The translations under genes and the position numbers were made by a program. A stretch of DNA of 64,000 nucleotides from Aggregatilinea lenta (GTDB taxonomy: Bacteria > Chloroflexota > Anaerolineae > Aggregatilineales > Aggregatilineaceae), in NCBI RefSeq assembly GCF_003569045.1, contig NZ_BFCB01000002.1:1531506-1595505 (forward strand). The letters run 5' to 3'. Shown in pieces: positions 17,325 to 26,525 of this stretch. The notes below the pieces were generated by a model that was not told the DNA's origin, did not search any database, and saw nothing but the letters and a program-made list of their open reading frames with translations. Position 1 is the first letter of the stretch. Every line of letters begins with the position of its first letter.

Positions 17325-19433
17325 CTAGTCGCCTCCTGCGGCGGGGGCGCTCGCTCCAGCGGGCGCGGTGCGCTGCGCCACCATCGCCGGACGGCGCGAC
17401 GGCCACAGCGCGACGAACGTGCCCAGCACCAGGATCACGCCGCCGAGCCACACGAAGTCAATCAACGGGTTGAGATATACGCGGAAGGTCACGCGGTTGC
17501 CTTCCCAGAATGTGATGATCGCATAAAAGTCACCGCCGAGCGTACTGTACGCGCCGGGGATGCTCATATTGGTCGTGGCAACCATTCTACCCTGCCCGGC
17601 GTCCCAGCTATAGAACACGTCGCGGCGCGGGCGAACGTGGCCGACCAACTCACCGTCTTTGTACACGGTCGCACGGGCGATGGTCATCTGGCGACCATCG
17701 TCTGCCTGGGCATTATACAGGGCGTTGTACTGAAGCGTGTAATCGCCAAGCTGGATCTGCTGGCCCGGCTCGACCGTCTGCTGCGTGATTTGCTGGAACG
17801 AGGTGCTGCCGATCACGCCCAGTCCCAGGACCACCATGCCAATGTGGATGAAGTAGCCGCCGTAGCGGTGACGGTCGCGCCCGACGAGGTTGGCAAACGC
17901 GGGCAGAACGCCCTCGCCCCGGCGGTGACGGGCTGCCACGCCCTTCCAGATCTCCGTAATGGTCGCAAAGCCCGCGAACGCGACCAGGAAGTAGCCCAGC
18001 AGCGCCATGACGTTGTTCGTGCCGGTGAAGACCAGCGCCACGATGATCAGCAGCGACAGCAGCAGCGGGATCGCCACCGCGCGGCCCAGGCGTTCGGCGG
18101 TGGTGCGCCGCCACGCCGCCAGCGGCGCGATTCCCATCAGGATGAAGATGCCGATCAGGAAGGGGCGCACTACGGGCGGGAAGTAGTCCGGCCCCAGGTT
18201 GATGATCGTATCGCGCAGACCCAGGTCGACGGCAATCGTGGTGATCGCCTCGGCCCAGGTGCCCCACAGGATGACGATGGTCAGGCCGAGGAACATCCAG
18301 TTGTTCAGCAAGAAGAAGCTCTCGCGGCTGAGCAGCGAATCCAGCTCATCGGAACCGCGCAGATCGCCGCGCTGCTGCCGCCACGCCAGCAAGGCGATAC
18401 TGGCGATGGCCGACAGGCCGAGGAAGCTGAACATCGGGCGGCCTACGTTCGACTCGGCGAAGCTGTGCACGCTGCTGACCACGCCGCTGCGGGTGGCAAA
18501 CGTGCCCAGGATCACCAGCAGGAACGTGATGACGACCAGCAGCATGTTCCAGAACTTGAGCATGCCGCGTTTTTCTTGCACGACAGCACTGTGCAGGAAG
18601 GCCGTGCCGGTCAGCCACGGCAGCAGGGCCGCGTTTTCGACCGGGTCCCAGCCCCAGTACCCGCCCCAGCCCAGCACGTCATAGGCCCAGCGGCCCCCAA
18701 GCAGCAGCCCGATGCTGAGGAACATCCACGCGACCAGCGCCCACGAGCGCGTCGCACGAATCCAGCTGGAGCCGAGCTGCCCGGTCGCCAAAGCCGCGAA
18801 GGCGAACGCGAACGGGATCACGAAACCCACATAACCCAGGTACAGCATCGGCGGGTGGATCACCATGCCGATATGCCGCAGCAGCGGGTTGAGGCCCGTG
18901 CCGTCAGTCGGGTAGAACACTTCCGCGTTCCCGGTGATGGGGAACACCGACTTGACCGGCGTCGAGGATGTGGGCGTGACCCAGTAGCGCGCAAAGGGAT
19001 TTTCAATAAACACGTTCAAGATCAAGAAGAAGCCGAGCGTCGCCATCGTCGCGACGATCACGAACGGCATTAGCCGCCGCTCGCCCTGCCAGTTGAGCAG
19101 CAGCGCCGCAAAGGTGAAAGCGCTCATCAGCCACGACCAGAACAGCAGCGATCCAGCCTGGCTGCCCCACAGGGCGGTGTACAGGTAAAAACTGGGGGTC
19201 GCGTTGTCGGTGGTCTGCCAGACGTACGCGATCTCGTAGTGGTGATTCAGCAGCGCGTAGACGAGCACCCCGGCTGCGACTGTCAGCAGCGGGAATGTGA
19301 GCAGCGCCGCGTTGCGCGCGCTGACCACCCATTCGTCGCGGTGCAGCCTGGCCCCGGCCAGGGCAGCCACGATAGCGTATAACGCTGCTGCAAACGCCAG
19401 GCCAGTCGTGACGATGCCAAGTTCTGCAATCAA
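17325..19433 (-). CDS. ccmF: Cytochrome c haem lyase subunit CcmF
   Basis: 702 residues with about 14-15 TM helices. The WWD haem-handling motif WGGYWGWDPVEN lies at about 256-267 and the conserved HPPMLYLGY at about 193-201. It ligates haem from CcmE to apocytochrome with CcmH. I start it at TTG 19433, seven bases after GGGAGG; another TTG at 19472 lacks SD spacing and no ATG fits. It heads the ccmF-ccmH-ccmG run. Confidence 0.92.
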   Translation of the reverse strand: MIAELGIVTTGLAFAAALYAIVAALAGARLHRDEWVVSARNAALLTFPLLTVAAGVLVYALLNHHYEIAYVWQTTDNATPSFYLYTALWGSQAGSLLFWSWLMSAFTFAALLLNWQGERRLMPFVIVATMATLGFFLILNVFIENPFARYWVTPTSSTPVKSVFPITGNAEVFYPTDGTGLNPLLRHIGMVIHPPMLYLGYVGFVIPFAFAFAALATGQLGSSWIRATRSWALVAWMFLSIGLLLGGRWAYDVLGWGGYWGWDPVENAALLPWLTGTAFLHSAVVQEKRGMLKFWNMLLVVITFLLVILGTFATRSGVVSSVHSFAESNVGRPMFSFLGLSAIASIALLAWRQQRGDLRGSDELDSLLSRESFFLLNNWMFLGLTIVILWGTWAEAITTIAVDLGLRDTIINLGPDYFPPVVRPFLIGIFILMGIAPLAAWRRTTAERLGRAVAIPLLLSLLIIVALVFTGTNNVMALLGYFLVAFAGFATITEIWKGVAARHRRGEGVLPAFANLVGRDRHRYGGYFIHIGMVVLGLGVIGSTSFQQITQQTVEPGQQIQLGDYTLQYNALYNAQADDGRQMTIARATVYKDGELVGHVRPRRDVFYSWDAGQGRMVATTNMSIPGAYSTLGGDFYAIITFWEGNRVTFRVYLNPLIDFVWLGGVILVLGTFVALWPSRRPAMVAQRTAPAGASAPAAGGD

Positions 19434-19845
19434 GGCTCTGCCTCCCGCAAACAGGAACACAACAGACAGCAAACCTCAGGCGATGCTCAACGGCGGCTCC
19501 CCCCCTAAACCGGGAACACACCCGCACCTGCTGCGATCGCTGCCTGTCAAGTCAACCGACGATAATATGCATAAATAATCCTTGAGATATCATACTATAG
19601 GTGAGGGATGCTTTGCCAGCTTATGCTGCTGAATCAGCGAAACAGTATGAATCATCACCCGTCTGCCCATGCAAATTCTCACTCCCGCCCGCGCCTGTAC
19701 GCGCAGCCGTTCACTCCTCACGCGCAAGCCGCACCGCCCCTACCATCGCCGCATGCACCAATCCACCGGCACATTGGCCTGGGTACTGCACCACCAACTG
19801 TGCTAAAACGTCACATGTGGTGATGGAAGGGTCAGGAGTATTGGT
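19434..19845. other. 412-base divergent spacer between ccmF and a membrane protein gene
   Basis: I see no gene that I can support. The centre (about 19555-19605) is AT-rich (CGATAATATGCATAAATAATCC) and probably holds the promoters, but no -35/-10 pair with good spacing stands out. Confidence 0.4.
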
Positions 19846-21024
19846 ATGGGTATGCGACGATACGGCAGCACCGCCGCCAGACTGACGCTGCTTGTCATTT
19901 TCGGCGCGGCAATTGGCGCGATCAGCCTCCGCTTTATCGACATGACGCACGCCCTTGATTTGCGCGCCAGTCCGCTAGCCTACGACTGGGAAATTCTGTG
20001 GGACGCCACGCGGGGCGGCCACGTCCAATGGGACGCGGGCATGTTCAGCCCGCCGTGGGCAATCATCTTCATCCTGCCGCTGAGCCATCTCTCGCTCAAC
20101 ACGAGCTGGGCGATCATGACACTGCTGGGCGCGACAGCGGTCGCGGTCAGCGTGCCGCGCTACCGCGAGTGGCAGTGGCAGCTCATCGGCATTTTGCTGG
20201 TAGGGTCGTCCTATTCGTACCGGCGCTACTTCATCGACACCAACTACGAAGCGATCGCGATCCTGGCCGTGCTGGCGGTGCTGGTCGCCTACCGGCAGCG
20301 CTGGCCGGTGCTGTTCGCCCTCGCGGGGCTGATCTGCACCATCAAGCCGCAGATCACGTTCCTGCTGGTGCTGGTCGTCGCGTTCTACAGCTACCAGGCT
20401 GCGCCGCGCCGGTTCTTCGCTCAGGTGTCGATGATCGTCGGTGCGGTCGTGTTGCTGTCGACGTTGTGGGCCGGGAAGCCCTGGCTGGATACGCTGGCGA
20501 CTCGCCCCTTCGACTACGGCATCTCGCTCGCCGTGACGGGCAGCAAGCTCGGCGCGCCAGCATTGGCGCTGCACGCAGCCCAGGTGCTGATCGTCGGCGT
20601 GACGCTGGCCGTGGCCTACCTGGGCAACCGCAAGCTCTCCCGCGCGAAGGCGGGCATGCTCATCGCGGCGTCCCTGCTCAGCGCGCCGTTCAGCAACCTG
20701 CACAGCGCCCTGGTACTGCTGGCGATCGCCGTGGTGCCGCTAGCGCTGGAACGGCCCCGCATCGGGATCTGGCTCGTGCTGCTGTTCAACGTCAATTACG
20801 TGGACTACTTCCACCTGACCGACAATTTCTTCGATATGCACGCTGGCTATGGGCAGGTGCTATGGACCTCGATTCTGGCCGCGAGCTGGATCACGCTAAC
20901 CGCGCTGGTCTATGTCACCGAGCGGCAGAGCGCGGCCTACCCCGCGCGGCTGCGCCAACTTTCGAAGCAGCCCACGCAGGAACCGCGTGACAAGCGCCGC
21001 CGGATCGAGCATACTCCCGCCTAG
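19846..21024 (+). CDS. Polytopic membrane protein, GT87/DUF2029-like glycosyltransferase
   Basis: 392 residues with about nine or ten hydrophobic segments from residue 12 to 355 and a basic cytoplasmic tail. The region after TM1 (ASPLAYDWEILWDA, then MFSPPWAIIFILPLSHL) resembles GT-C mannosyltransferases of the DUF2029 type, in which an Asp in the first external loop is catalytic; here the candidate is the Asp in AYDW. AGGAG stands eight bases before ATG 19846. It is followed 56 bases later by an arginase-family gene. Family assignment is moderate. Confidence 0.6.
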   Translation: MGMRRYGSTAARLTLLVIFGAAIGAISLRFIDMTHALDLRASPLAYDWEILWDATRGGHVQWDAGMFSPPWAIIFILPLSHLSLNTSWAIMTLLGATAVAVSVPRYREWQWQLIGILLVGSSYSYRRYFIDTNYEAIAILAVLAVLVAYRQRWPVLFALAGLICTIKPQITFLLVLVVAFYSYQAAPRRFFAQVSMIVGAVVLLSTLWAGKPWLDTLATRPFDYGISLAVTGSKLGAPALALHAAQVLIVGVTLAVAYLGNRKLSRAKAGMLIAASLLSAPFSNLHSALVLLAIAVVPLALERPRIGIWLVLLFNVNYVDYFHLTDNFFDMHAGYGQVLWTSILAASWITLTALVYVTERQSAAYPARLRQLSKQPTQEPRDKRRRIEHTPA

Positions 21025-21080
21025 CGCACGGCTCCCGCACTGCATGGCGGCGGGATCACTCTCAGGCAAGGAGGCACAGT

Positions 21081-21932
21081 ATGCACGTTCAACTGATCGT
21101 CGATCCGGTCGATTCGGGGCAGGTCGGCCAGCGGATGGGTCGCGGCCCGCTGCGTTTCCGAGATGGCGGCCTGCCAGAAGCGCTCACGGCAGCCGGGCAC
21201 ACCGTCACGCAGGCGGACGTCACGCCCGGCGAGGGTTTCGTGCCCGAACCGAAGGCCGCATTCCAGATCCACCAGCGGATTGCGACGTGCGTGCGGAGCA
21301 GCGACGCTTTCCCGCTGCTGCTGTCGGGCAACTGCAACGCCTGCATCGGCGCGCTGGCCGGGCTGGGCCTGCCCGATATCGGCGTGATCTGGATGGACAC
21401 CCACGGGGACTTCAACACACCGGACACGAGCACGTCCGGCTTCTTCGACGGCATGGGACTCGCCGCCGCAGCGGGCCGCTGCTGGGGCGCGGCGCTGGCC
21501 GCACTGCCCGGCTTCGTGCCGCTGCCGGAAGCGCAAATCGTGCACGTAGGCAGCCGCGACCTGGACGCGGAGGAGGCGCGGCTGATGATCGCGTCGCCGC
21601 TGGCGCTGGTCGATGCGGCGCAGATTCAGCGCGACGGTGTGACGGGGGCGCTCGGCCCCGCGCTCGACGCCCTGCGCAAGCGGGTCGAGCGGGTGTACCT
21701 GCACCTGGACCTGGATGTGCTCGACGCATCAATTGCCCCGGCCAACGAATTTGATGCGCCGCCCGGCGGCCTGAGCGTCGAGCAGGCGGAAGCGGTTATC
21801 CGCGCGATTGGCGCGCGCTTCGCGCTGGTCGGCGCGGGCCTCGCCTCCTACGATCCAGCCTACGACCCCGACGGGCGCACGCTGGCGGCGGGCATCCGGT
21901 TGGCGGAGGCGATTGTCAGTTGCGGAGAATAG
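21081..21932 (+). CDS. Arginase/agmatinase-fold protein with altered metal site
   Basis: 283 residues. The ureohydrolase fold is recognisable from WMDTHGDFN (metal-binding DxHxD) and LDLDVLD. The first metal motif, GGDHS in true arginases, reads SGNCNACIG, so the usual metal histidine is lost. Formiminoglutamase-like or uncharacterised members also vary here. Substrate is therefore uncertain. The SD AAGGAGG lies eight bases upstream of ATG 21081. Downstream is a repeat and a terminator belonging to the convergent ccmE. Confidence 0.75.
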   Translation: MHVQLIVDPVDSGQVGQRMGRGPLRFRDGGLPEALTAAGHTVTQADVTPGEGFVPEPKAAFQIHQRIATCVRSSDAFPLLLSGNCNACIGALAGLGLPDIGVIWMDTHGDFNTPDTSTSGFFDGMGLAAAAGRCWGAALAALPGFVPLPEAQIVHVGSRDLDAEEARLMIASPLALVDAAQIQRDGVTGALGPALDALRKRVERVYLHLDLDVLDASIAPANEFDAPPGGLSVEQAEAVIRAIGARFALVGAGLASYDPAYDPDGRTLAAGIRLAEAIVSCGE

Positions 21933-22130
21933 GGATTAGGGACTGGGGATCGGGGAAAAGCGAAGGAGCAGCGATCAGCGGTTAGCCATCAGCGGTTAGC
22001 CAGACGAAAGGCAAGAACCAGAGCACCTCACCTCCGGCCTCTCTCCAACTTGATCGGAGCGGGGAGACAGGCACAATTACGGGCGATCCGCAGGGGCGGG
22101 TCGTGCTCCGCGCGATGGGGCAACAGAATC
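21933..22130. repeat. Modular repeat with CCTCACC hairpin (decayed)
   Basis: GGGATTAGGGACTGGGGATCG, two TTAGCC blocks (about 21978-22001) and a CCTCACC copy (22023-22070) whose arms read CCAACTTGATCGG are followed by a partial GGGGCGGGTCGTGCTCCG element. No gene. Confidence 0.65.
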
Positions 22131-22166
22131 AAAAACGCGCCGGAGCGTTGTGCTTCCGGCGCGTTT
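22131..22166 (-). terminator. Terminator of ccmE
   Basis: AAACGCGCCGGA (22133-22144) and TCCGGCGCGTTT (22155-22166) form a perfect 12-bp stem with a ten-base loop; on the minus strand it ends in a T-run (complement of AAAAA at 22131-22135), as expected for ccmE. Confidence 0.85.
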
Positions 22167-22190
22167 GGGTGTTTTGATCAGGCAGTCGCG

Positions 22191-22742
22191 TTACGAGTTT
22201 TCCGCAATCTGCTGCGGCACGTCCTCTTCGTAGCGGCTGGGGCACTTCAGCATAATCTCTTCGGCCAGGAACGTGTAGCCGCCGTTGCCGTCTTCCACAA
22301 GGCGGCCCGACATAATCGCCTGGGCCTCGTTCTGCAGCATGTCCGGGATTTCCTTGTCGTACGCGATGACGCTCACCCGCACGGCGTCCGGGTCCTCGAC
22401 GGCCTTATGCAGCACCGCCGCCAGCCCGCCCTGCTCGCGGATGGTCTCGGCATCGTTCGGTACATTCGCCACGACGAAGTGCAGTTCCTGCGTTTCGGGG
22501 TTGAAGATCGGATCACCATCGACTGCGCCCGACACGCGCACGGTCTTACCGAGCATCGAAGGATCGTTGACCAGCTCGTCCAGGGTGAGGTAATAGCGCG
22601 CCCCGGCGCTGGACACCAGCAAATAGACGACCACGACCAGCAGGCCAATGCCCACGACCAGGAACTGCCAGCGGACGGATCGCTTAACTTTTACCCCTTT
22701 ACCGGCGAGGACACTGCTCTTTTCCCAATTGATTTCGGCCAT
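22191..22742 (-). CDS. ccmE: Cytochrome c haem chaperone CcmE, Cys-type (CxxxY)
   Basis: 183 residues. One TM helix (about 25-44) and an OB-type beta-barrel (about 50-165). CcmE holds haem covalently and passes it to CcmF. The classical HxxxY motif is replaced by C167-P-S-R-Y171, i.e. CxxxY, the form known from archaea and some deltaproteobacteria (variant System I). The barrel contains an insertion (about 78-125) relative to short CcmE proteins. It is alone on the minus strand, 3 kb from ccmF, with its own terminator. ccmC and ccmD are not in the window. Confidence 0.85.
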   Translation of the reverse strand: MAEINWEKSSVLAGKGVKVKRSVRWQFLVVGIGLLVVVVYLLVSSAGARYYLTLDELVNDPSMLGKTVRVSGAVDGDPIFNPETQELHFVVANVPNDAETIREQGGLAAVLHKAVEDPDAVRVSVIAYDKEIPDMLQNEAQAIMSGRLVEDGNGGYTFLAEEIMLKCPSRYEEDVPQQIAENS

Positions 22743-22923
22743 GACATATCCTTCGTCGCTCTATAAAACGCTGCCGGGACATCAATTCCGCAACACACAT
22801 ATCAATGTGTATTGTACCAGCGATCCGGTTCGTTCTCCAAGCAAAATCTGCCGGTAAGTTTGATCTTACGCTACGACGCGCCGCCCGGCAATGGATCTCT
22901 GGCACGTTTTTGGGGGGCAGAGG

Positions 22924-23721
22924 TCAGGCCGCGTTCTCGCGCGCCATGATCACGCCACCGACGGTCACAATCGCCGCGACGCCCATCAAGATCACCAGCG
23001 TGCCGTAGCCCTCGGACGACGGATCTTCGAGCGGCTCGCTGATCGTCCACGACGCGAGATAGGCGTTCAACGCTTCGAGCGCCGCGTCGTCCAGCGGACC
23101 GCCGTGCTCCGCGCCGAACGCAGGCATGTAAGGGCTTTCGGTCCCGTCGCGCACCAGGGTCAGGGCATTGTTGGTCAGCAGCAGCGGCGGGAAGTTCGGC
23201 GGCACGCGGCCCTGGCCGCTGCGTCCGTGGCAGCCGTAGCACGACGTGGCGTAAATCTGCGCACCGGCGTCCAGTTCCTCGCCCTCGTCCGGCACGTAAT
23301 CCGCGATGATCGCGTCCAGGCGCGGCATGGGCAGCGGCGGCGTCTCGCCTGTGCCCCAGGTCACCATGTAGGCCAGCAGCGCCTCGATCTGGTGTTCGGT
23401 CAGCAGCCCGCCCGAAAGCTGCGCGAAGGGCGGCATCGCCACGCCGTCACGCGGATCGCTGTCCAGGCCGTCCGCAATGACGTCGTGCGCTGTCTCAGGA
23501 TCGAACGCGATTGCGCGGAAAGCCGGACCCTCGCCGCGTCCCTGGCCCTGGTCGCCGTGGCAGGACTGGCAGAACTCGGCATACACCGCCGCGCCCTGGT
23601 AAGGCGCAGTCGGGTCGTCCCCTTGCTCGCCACCCTGCGCCAGCGCCGTGCGTGCCGGGCCAGACCATGCCGCGAACACCACACCGGCCAGCAGCGCCAG
23701 ACCAAGTATCACACGTTTCAT
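22924..23721 (-). CDS. Membrane-anchored dihaem c-type cytochrome
   Basis: 265 residues. A signal peptide (1-29) is followed by two cytochrome c domains: C51-Q-S-C54-H55 with likely ligand Met96 (VAMPPF), and C161-Y-G-C164-H165 with a late Met in PYMPAFG. A C-terminal TM helix (about 240-260) anchors it. It is likely an electron carrier on the outer face of the membrane, perhaps to a terminal oxidase or quinol oxidoreductase, none of which is in the window. ATG 23721 has a strong SD (AGGAGG, 8 bases). It shares the ccmE strand. Confidence 0.9.
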   Translation of the reverse strand: MKRVILGLALLAGVVFAAWSGPARTALAQGGEQGDDPTAPYQGAAVYAEFCQSCHGDQGQGRGEGPAFRAIAFDPETAHDVIADGLDSDPRDGVAMPPFAQLSGGLLTEHQIEALLAYMVTWGTGETPPLPMPRLDAIIADYVPDEGEELDAGAQIYATSCYGCHGRSGQGRVPPNFPPLLLTNNALTLVRDGTESPYMPAFGAEHGGPLDDAALEALNAYLASWTISEPLEDPSSEGYGTLVILMGVAAIVTVGGVIMARENAA

Positions 23722-23801
23722 CCTGGGGGCCTCCTGTTGGATTCTGCTGCCGACCTCCATTATAGCAGAGTGACCTCTGAAGGCCCGGCGCAGCCCTGCC
23801 A

Positions 23802-24644
23802 TCAAGCGCGGACCGTCGCGTGCGCGTCCAGCCAGCGCACGATGTCGTCCAGAACCTGCACCTGCTCCGGCTCGTTGTGTACCTCGTGGTACAACCCGTC
23901 GTAGACCTTGACCGTGAGATCGGGTGTGCTGCACGTCTCACGGATGATGTCAGCTCCTTCCGGCAGACAGGAGCGATCCGCCCCGCCGTGCAGCGCCAGG
24001 TACGGCAGGCGCAGCGACTTCAGCGCGCGCCGGGCCTTCAGGCTGGCCCCAGTCAGTTCTGCGATCATGTGCACCTTAAACCGCCGCCGGTTCACCAGTG
24101 GATCGTTGACATAGGCGCTCACCACCGCCGGATCGCGGCTGACATCCTCGGCGTCGAAGGGAATCAGGCGCACACCGGGGATCGCACGGTCGAGCAGGTT
24201 CACCAGCGTCACCATCACGCGGTTGGCGCCCGGCAGCACCAGCGCCGTGCCGGTGGTGATCAGTCCCGCGAGGTCGTCCTGGTACTGCGCCGCGAATAGC
24301 AGCGCAATGAGCGATCCCATGCTGTGCCCGTAGAGGAACACGGGGAGATCGGGCTGCGTGGCGCGCACCTGCTCGAAGTAGCTGCGCAGATCGGTCACGT
24401 AATCTTCAAACGCGCCGACCATGACGCGCTCGCCTTCAGACTTGCCGTGTCCTCGATGATCCAGCGCGTAAACCGCGTATCTGCCTTCCACCAGATGGCG
24501 CGCGACGTGCTCATAGCGCCCGCTGTGCTCCGCGATGCCGTGCGCGAGCATGACCACCGCGCGCGGCGCGCGATCCGGCAGCCAGTGCTGCGTGAAAATC
24601 ACCTGCCCGCCAACGCCTTCGAACGTTCCAGACTCGTGTTTCAT
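23802..24644 (-). CDS. Alpha/beta hydrolase, monoacylglycerol lipase-like
   Basis: 280 residues. The serine hydrolase triad is visible: nucleophile in GHSMG (about residue 111), Asp in GGADRSC (about 229) and His in YHEVHNE (about 259). The oxyanion motif HGIAEHSGRYE near the N-terminus is typical of monoglyceride lipases. Cytoplasmic; substrate likely a lipid ester. ATG 24644 with GGGGG just upstream is preferred to ATG 24659. Confidence 0.85.
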   Translation of the reverse strand: MKHESGTFEGVGGQVIFTQHWLPDRAPRAVVMLAHGIAEHSGRYEHVARHLVEGRYAVYALDHRGHGKSEGERVMVGAFEDYVTDLRSYFEQVRATQPDLPVFLYGHSMGSLIALLFAAQYQDDLAGLITTGTALVLPGANRVMVTLVNLLDRAIPGVRLIPFDAEDVSRDPAVVSAYVNDPLVNRRRFKVHMIAELTGASLKARRALKSLRLPYLALHGGADRSCLPEGADIIRETCSTPDLTVKVYDGLYHEVHNEPEQVQVLDDIVRWLDAHATVRA

Positions 24645-24808
24645 CTGCGCCCCCTGCATGACGCCCGCACATTCCGCCGATTATGGCGCATTCCGCCGCG
24701 TGGGGGTAACGCAGCGCGGGCGGATCGTGCGAAGCGGTCCACACGTGGCGTGTTTCGTGTCATAATCGGGGTGAACCTGACAAACAAGCCGGAACTTCGG
24801 AGCACACC

Positions 24809-26185
24809 ATGAAACACCTCTTCCGCTTACTGCCTGCCCTGCTCGTGATCGTGATGGCCGTCTCGCTGCTGCTGCCCACGCCCATCGCCGCCCAGGACGA
24901 CCCCGAAGCCTACGTCGAGCAAATGGCGCTGCGCGCGCACCTGCAAAACCTGCGCACGGGCAGCTTCACGTTCTGGATCGGCGGCAACCTGGGCAAGCCC
25001 GGCGCGGCGGTGGCGCGCACGCCGGTCGGGGACGTGTTGGATCGCTTCGACCTGACGCGGTTCGACGGCGACGGCCACATCACGCTGGCCGACCTGACGC
25101 GGCCCACCGCGCTCAACTTCTGGGCGTCGTGGTGCCCACCGTGCCGCCTGGAATTCCCGCACCTGACCGAAGTCGCGCTGGACCCGGATGTGCACGCCTT
25201 CGACGTGCTGTTCGTGAACACCGCCGACAGCGAAGACAGCGCCCTGGCCTTCCTCGCGATGCAGCCGGACGGTATCACGGCGGTGCTGGACAAGCGCGAC
25301 GTACTCGCGCGCCGCAGCAGCGTCGACACGCTGCCGACCACCCTGCTGATCGACACCGACGGCACGGTGCTGGCCGCGCACGTCGGCGTGCTGACGCCCA
25401 CCGTCTCCGACTTCTTCGACGCGGTGGCCGAGTATCCCGGCGTGGGCATGTTCAACGCGGCGGACTGGCCGGACGCCGTGCCGACCGTCGAGCTGGCTTC
25501 CATCGAGGCGAGCGACGCGGCGTCAATCACCTACGGCCAGCGCGCGCTCGGCACGCTAACCGACGCCGATTTCCAGCACGTGTACGCCTTCGAGGGCACG
25601 CAGGGTGACGCGGTGACCGTGCAGCTCAGCGCCGACACGACCTCACTCGATCCGTACGTCGTGCTGATCGGGCCAGACGGGGAGCGTGTAGCGGAAGGCG
25701 GCGACATGAGTGCCACACGGGTCGCGGAGATCAGCGCGACGCTGCCGGCGGACGGCACGTACCTCGTGGTAGCGACGCGTTTCCTGGGCGTCGAGGGCTT
25801 CTACGGCGGCGACTACAGCCTGACCGTGAGCGCCGCAAATGCGGATTCCGGCGCGGGCGGGCAAGGCTTCGTCGCGTATGGGGACACGGTGCAGGGGCGC
25901 GTCAGCGGTATGAACCCGCGTGAGCTGTACGGCTTCACCGGGCAGGCCGGAGACGTGGTGACGCTGCGTGTGACGCACGCGCCCAGCGACGACGTGGCGC
26001 TGCAAATCGAGGTGCTCGATCCTGACAAGCACCGCATTGCGGAAAGCGATCCGTCCGTGGACGGCGAGACGACAGTCGAGGCGCTGACGCTACCCGCAGA
26101 CGGCAGCTACCGGATTGTGGTCAAGCGTCCGCGCTCGCGCGACGCGGAAAATCTCGATTACACGCTGACGCTGGAACGGGAATAG
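24809..26185 (+). CDS. Secreted TlpA-like thioredoxin fused to two PPC-type beta domains
   Basis: 458 residues. Signal peptide (1-29, AIAAQ), a redoxin domain (about 70-210) with active site WASWC109-P-P-C112, and two similar beta domains (about 235-345 and 350-457), each with the DAVTVQLSAD / GSYRIVVK pattern of PPC domains. It should reduce or isomerise disulfides outside the membrane, and the PPC domains may bind surface polymer or partner proteins. The fusion is uncommon. It stands alone, divergent from the lipase; GGAG lies seven bases before ATG. Confidence 0.85.
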   Translation: MKHLFRLLPALLVIVMAVSLLLPTPIAAQDDPEAYVEQMALRAHLQNLRTGSFTFWIGGNLGKPGAAVARTPVGDVLDRFDLTRFDGDGHITLADLTRPTALNFWASWCPPCRLEFPHLTEVALDPDVHAFDVLFVNTADSEDSALAFLAMQPDGITAVLDKRDVLARRSSVDTLPTTLLIDTDGTVLAAHVGVLTPTVSDFFDAVAEYPGVGMFNAADWPDAVPTVELASIEASDAASITYGQRALGTLTDADFQHVYAFEGTQGDAVTVQLSADTTSLDPYVVLIGPDGERVAEGGDMSATRVAEISATLPADGTYLVVATRFLGVEGFYGGDYSLTVSAANADSGAGGQGFVAYGDTVQGRVSGMNPRELYGFTGQAGDVVTLRVTHAPSDDVALQIEVLDPDKHRIAESDPSVDGETTVEALTLPADGSYRIVVKRPRSRDAENLDYTLTLERE

Positions 26186-26525
26186 GGATCGGGGAATGGG
26201 GAGCAGGGAAAAAACAACGGTTAGTGGTTAGCCATGAGCCGTTAGCCAGGGGCAAAGGCAAGAACCAGAGGACCTCACCCCCGCCCCTCTCCAAACGGTT
26301 TGGAGAGGGGAGATAGGCAAACACACGCCAGGTTTTGTCGGGCCGGGCTTGCTCCGCCCGTTTTTTCTACACCCACCGATCCACCCGCACCCCCGGTAAA
26401 AAATTCTTCGCCGCGATTTCACCTGCCGTTGGTCCGGCTGGCAGCGGCGCTTAACCTGGGCGCGGTATGGATCAGATGAGGCGGCCAGCGGCGCGCGACC
26501 GAGTATCACTTTGCGTGAAAAAAGG
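26186..26525. repeat. Modular repeat copy before the HNH gene
   Basis: GGGATCGGGGAATGGGGAGC, TTAGTGGTTAGCC blocks, a CCTCACC hairpin (26271-26318) with stem CCCCTCTCCAAAC/GTTTGGAGAGGGG and only one unpaired base, then GGGCCGGGCTTGCTCCGCCCG. From about 26360 to 26520 I see nothing further. Confidence 0.75.

Noticed and set aside
16623-19073. Plus-strand open frame of 816 codons across ccmG, ccmH and ccmF
   Set aside because: Antisense to three well-supported genes; composition is extreme (His/Arg/Gln-rich).
19601-19885. Small plus-strand frame (94 codons) upstream of the GT87-like gene
   Set aside because: No SD, Pro/Ala-rich without domain, and it overlaps the supported start at 19846.
21931-22130. 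Possible att site or element end near ccmE
   Set aside because: The sequence matches the modular repeat found at many gene ends and shows no integrase or flanking duplication.
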